This document shows positions 63,378 to 64,000 of a stretch of DNA of 64,000 nt, piece by piece. Origin of the DNA: JACCWM01 sp040393065 (GTDB lineage: Bacteria; Myxococcota_A; Bradymonadia; Bradymonadales; Bradymonadaceae); the NCBI GenBank assembly GCA_040393065.1, contig JBEBUW010000007.1, forward strand, positions 12,022 through 76,021, written 5' to 3'. Under the pieces are notes generated by a model. It saw only the letters and a list, made by a program, of their open reading frames with translations. It was not told the DNA's origin and did no database searches. Both the position numbers and the translations under genes were made by a program. How positions within the stretch are numbered: position 1 is the stretch's first letter; every line of letters begins with the position of its first letter.

Positions 63378-63570
63378 CTGGTGTGTGGCGCGGTTGCAAT
63401 AAGGGGCTCAAACGTTGTGCGAGCTTTTGTGGCGAATTGCAGGGCATCTGGCAAGCAGAATGAATCAATCAGGCTATCGGGGCCGTCGCAAACGGTTGAG
63501 CTGAACGCTTCGATAGAGGGCTATCTGCTAAACTGGGCGCATGTTGCCTGATTTGTTTTTGGTCACTCTC

Positions 63571-63721
63571 TGAACAGGCAGGCAGTTATCGTGCGTCTGC
63601 CGCATTTTTGCTGAATTTACAGTGAGTCTTCATCATGGAACGATGTGAACAGGCAGGCAGTTATCGTGCGTCTGCTGCATTTTTGCTGACTTTATAGTGA
63701 GTCATTCATCATGGAACGAAT
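63571..63721. repeat. 75-bp tandem duplication
   Basis: A unit starting tgaacaggcaggcagttatc and ending in tcatcatggaacga occurs at 63571-63645 and again at 63646-63721. The copies differ by a few substitutions and a one-base insertion. No gene runs through it. The surrounding 63378-64000 stretch shows no supported coding sequence. Confidence 0.88.
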
Positions 63722-63860
63722 GGACAGAGGTATGGCCGACATGCTTGGTCTGTTAGGATTCAGTCTAGCAAGTAACGGCTTTGGCTTGGTCGCTTGCTAG
63801 CCCGGGAATCGGGGGCTGAAGTTTTTTATGTGTGTTGACTTCCTGGAGTTTCCGCTGAAG

Positions 63861-63994
63861 AAAATTCTGGCCGGGCTAAAATTCGTGGAAATGTAGAAAT
63901 TTCCAGGACCGGCCGGCCCGGACAGAACAGTTCTTGAAAAGACATGAAAATTATAGAAATTTCTGTAAATTCAGAAATTTTCTGCCAGAATTTT
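63861..63994. repeat. Nested AT-rich inverted repeats at the window end
   Basis: Three palindromes nest or follow each other. aaaattctggc (63861-63871) pairs perfectly with gccagaatttt (63984-63994). tggaaat (63886-63892) pairs with atttcca (63899-63905). gaaatttctg (63956-63965) pairs with cagaaatttt (63972-63981) with one mismatch. The text aaatttc recurs through the region. This could be a regulatory region of a gene beyond the edge or a mobile-element end. Confidence 0.55.
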
Positions 63995-64000
63995 TGCGCA

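Noticed and set aside
1..64000. tRNA or rRNA genes, complete insertion sequences or prophage
   Set aside because: I saw no transposase, integrase or structural RNA sequence that I could support.

Overview
The window looks like a chromosomal segment of a Gram-negative bacterium of moderately high GC. It carries outer-membrane lipoproteins with lipoboxes, an OmpA-type protein, a predicted beta-barrel, a Slt-type lytic transglycosylase, MlaE/MlaF transporter genes, eukaryote-like Ser/Thr kinases (one tail-anchored, one with a PEGA domain), a PrkA kinase, a 3,917-residue TPR protein and many multidomain proteins without clear orthologues. This mix suggests a deltaproteobacterium-like lineage (Myxococcota or Bradymonadales-like). 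The placement is inferred from gene content only; no rRNA gene is present.

Layout. 1-4.6 kb: tail of a receiver-domain protein, a 42-bp repeat array, a lytic transglycosylase, a predicted outer-membrane protein and a small lipoprotein. 4.8-11.7 kb (+): a redox-like lipoprotein, PrkA, a periplasmic coiled-coil protein, an OmpA lipoprotein, then pabB and pabC, with pabC apparently starting at CTG. 11.7-15.3 kb: L-asparaginase and a thioredoxin-reductase-like enzyme (-), then an ArfB-type rescue factor and a response regulator (+). 15.5-27.3 kb: the giant TPR gene, closed by a strong terminator. 27.4-31.4 kb (-): a small unknown gene and an operon of TPR lipoprotein, MlaF-like ATPase and two MlaE-like permeases, with no MCE-domain gene. 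31.5-36.0 kb (+): a membrane-anchored AAA/STAND-like ATPase directly followed by an MscS channel. 36.2-40.2 kb (+): a solitary rplC with its own promoter-like sequence and two terminators, a DsbD/ScsB-like protein and an RluA-type pseudouridine synthase. 40.3-47.5 kb (-): two Ser/Thr kinases enclosing a membrane spermidine-synthase-like protein, a Fur regulator, a GNAT enzyme and RidA. 47.8-50.7 kb (+): a Clp ATPase with a long linker. 50.8-51.2 kb: a second 42-bp repeat array. 51.2-58.3 kb (-): YciI-like protein, DUF2520-like Rossmann protein, NadD, NamZ-like muramidase, an output-less HAMP sensor, a ParA ATPase with duplicated zinc-finger motifs, and a flippase-like membrane protein. 58.5-61.9 kb (+): a HEAT-like protein and a degenerate HD-GYP-like protein that seem to share an N-terminal domain. 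61.9-64.0 kb: repeat-rich DNA around a NADAR-domain gene.

The most unusual points are the AAA ATPase-MscS pair, the zinc-finger ParA, the paired HEAT/HD-GYP-like genes, the two-permease Mla-like operon without MCE protein, the lone rplC, and three repeat families that each lie between convergent genes.
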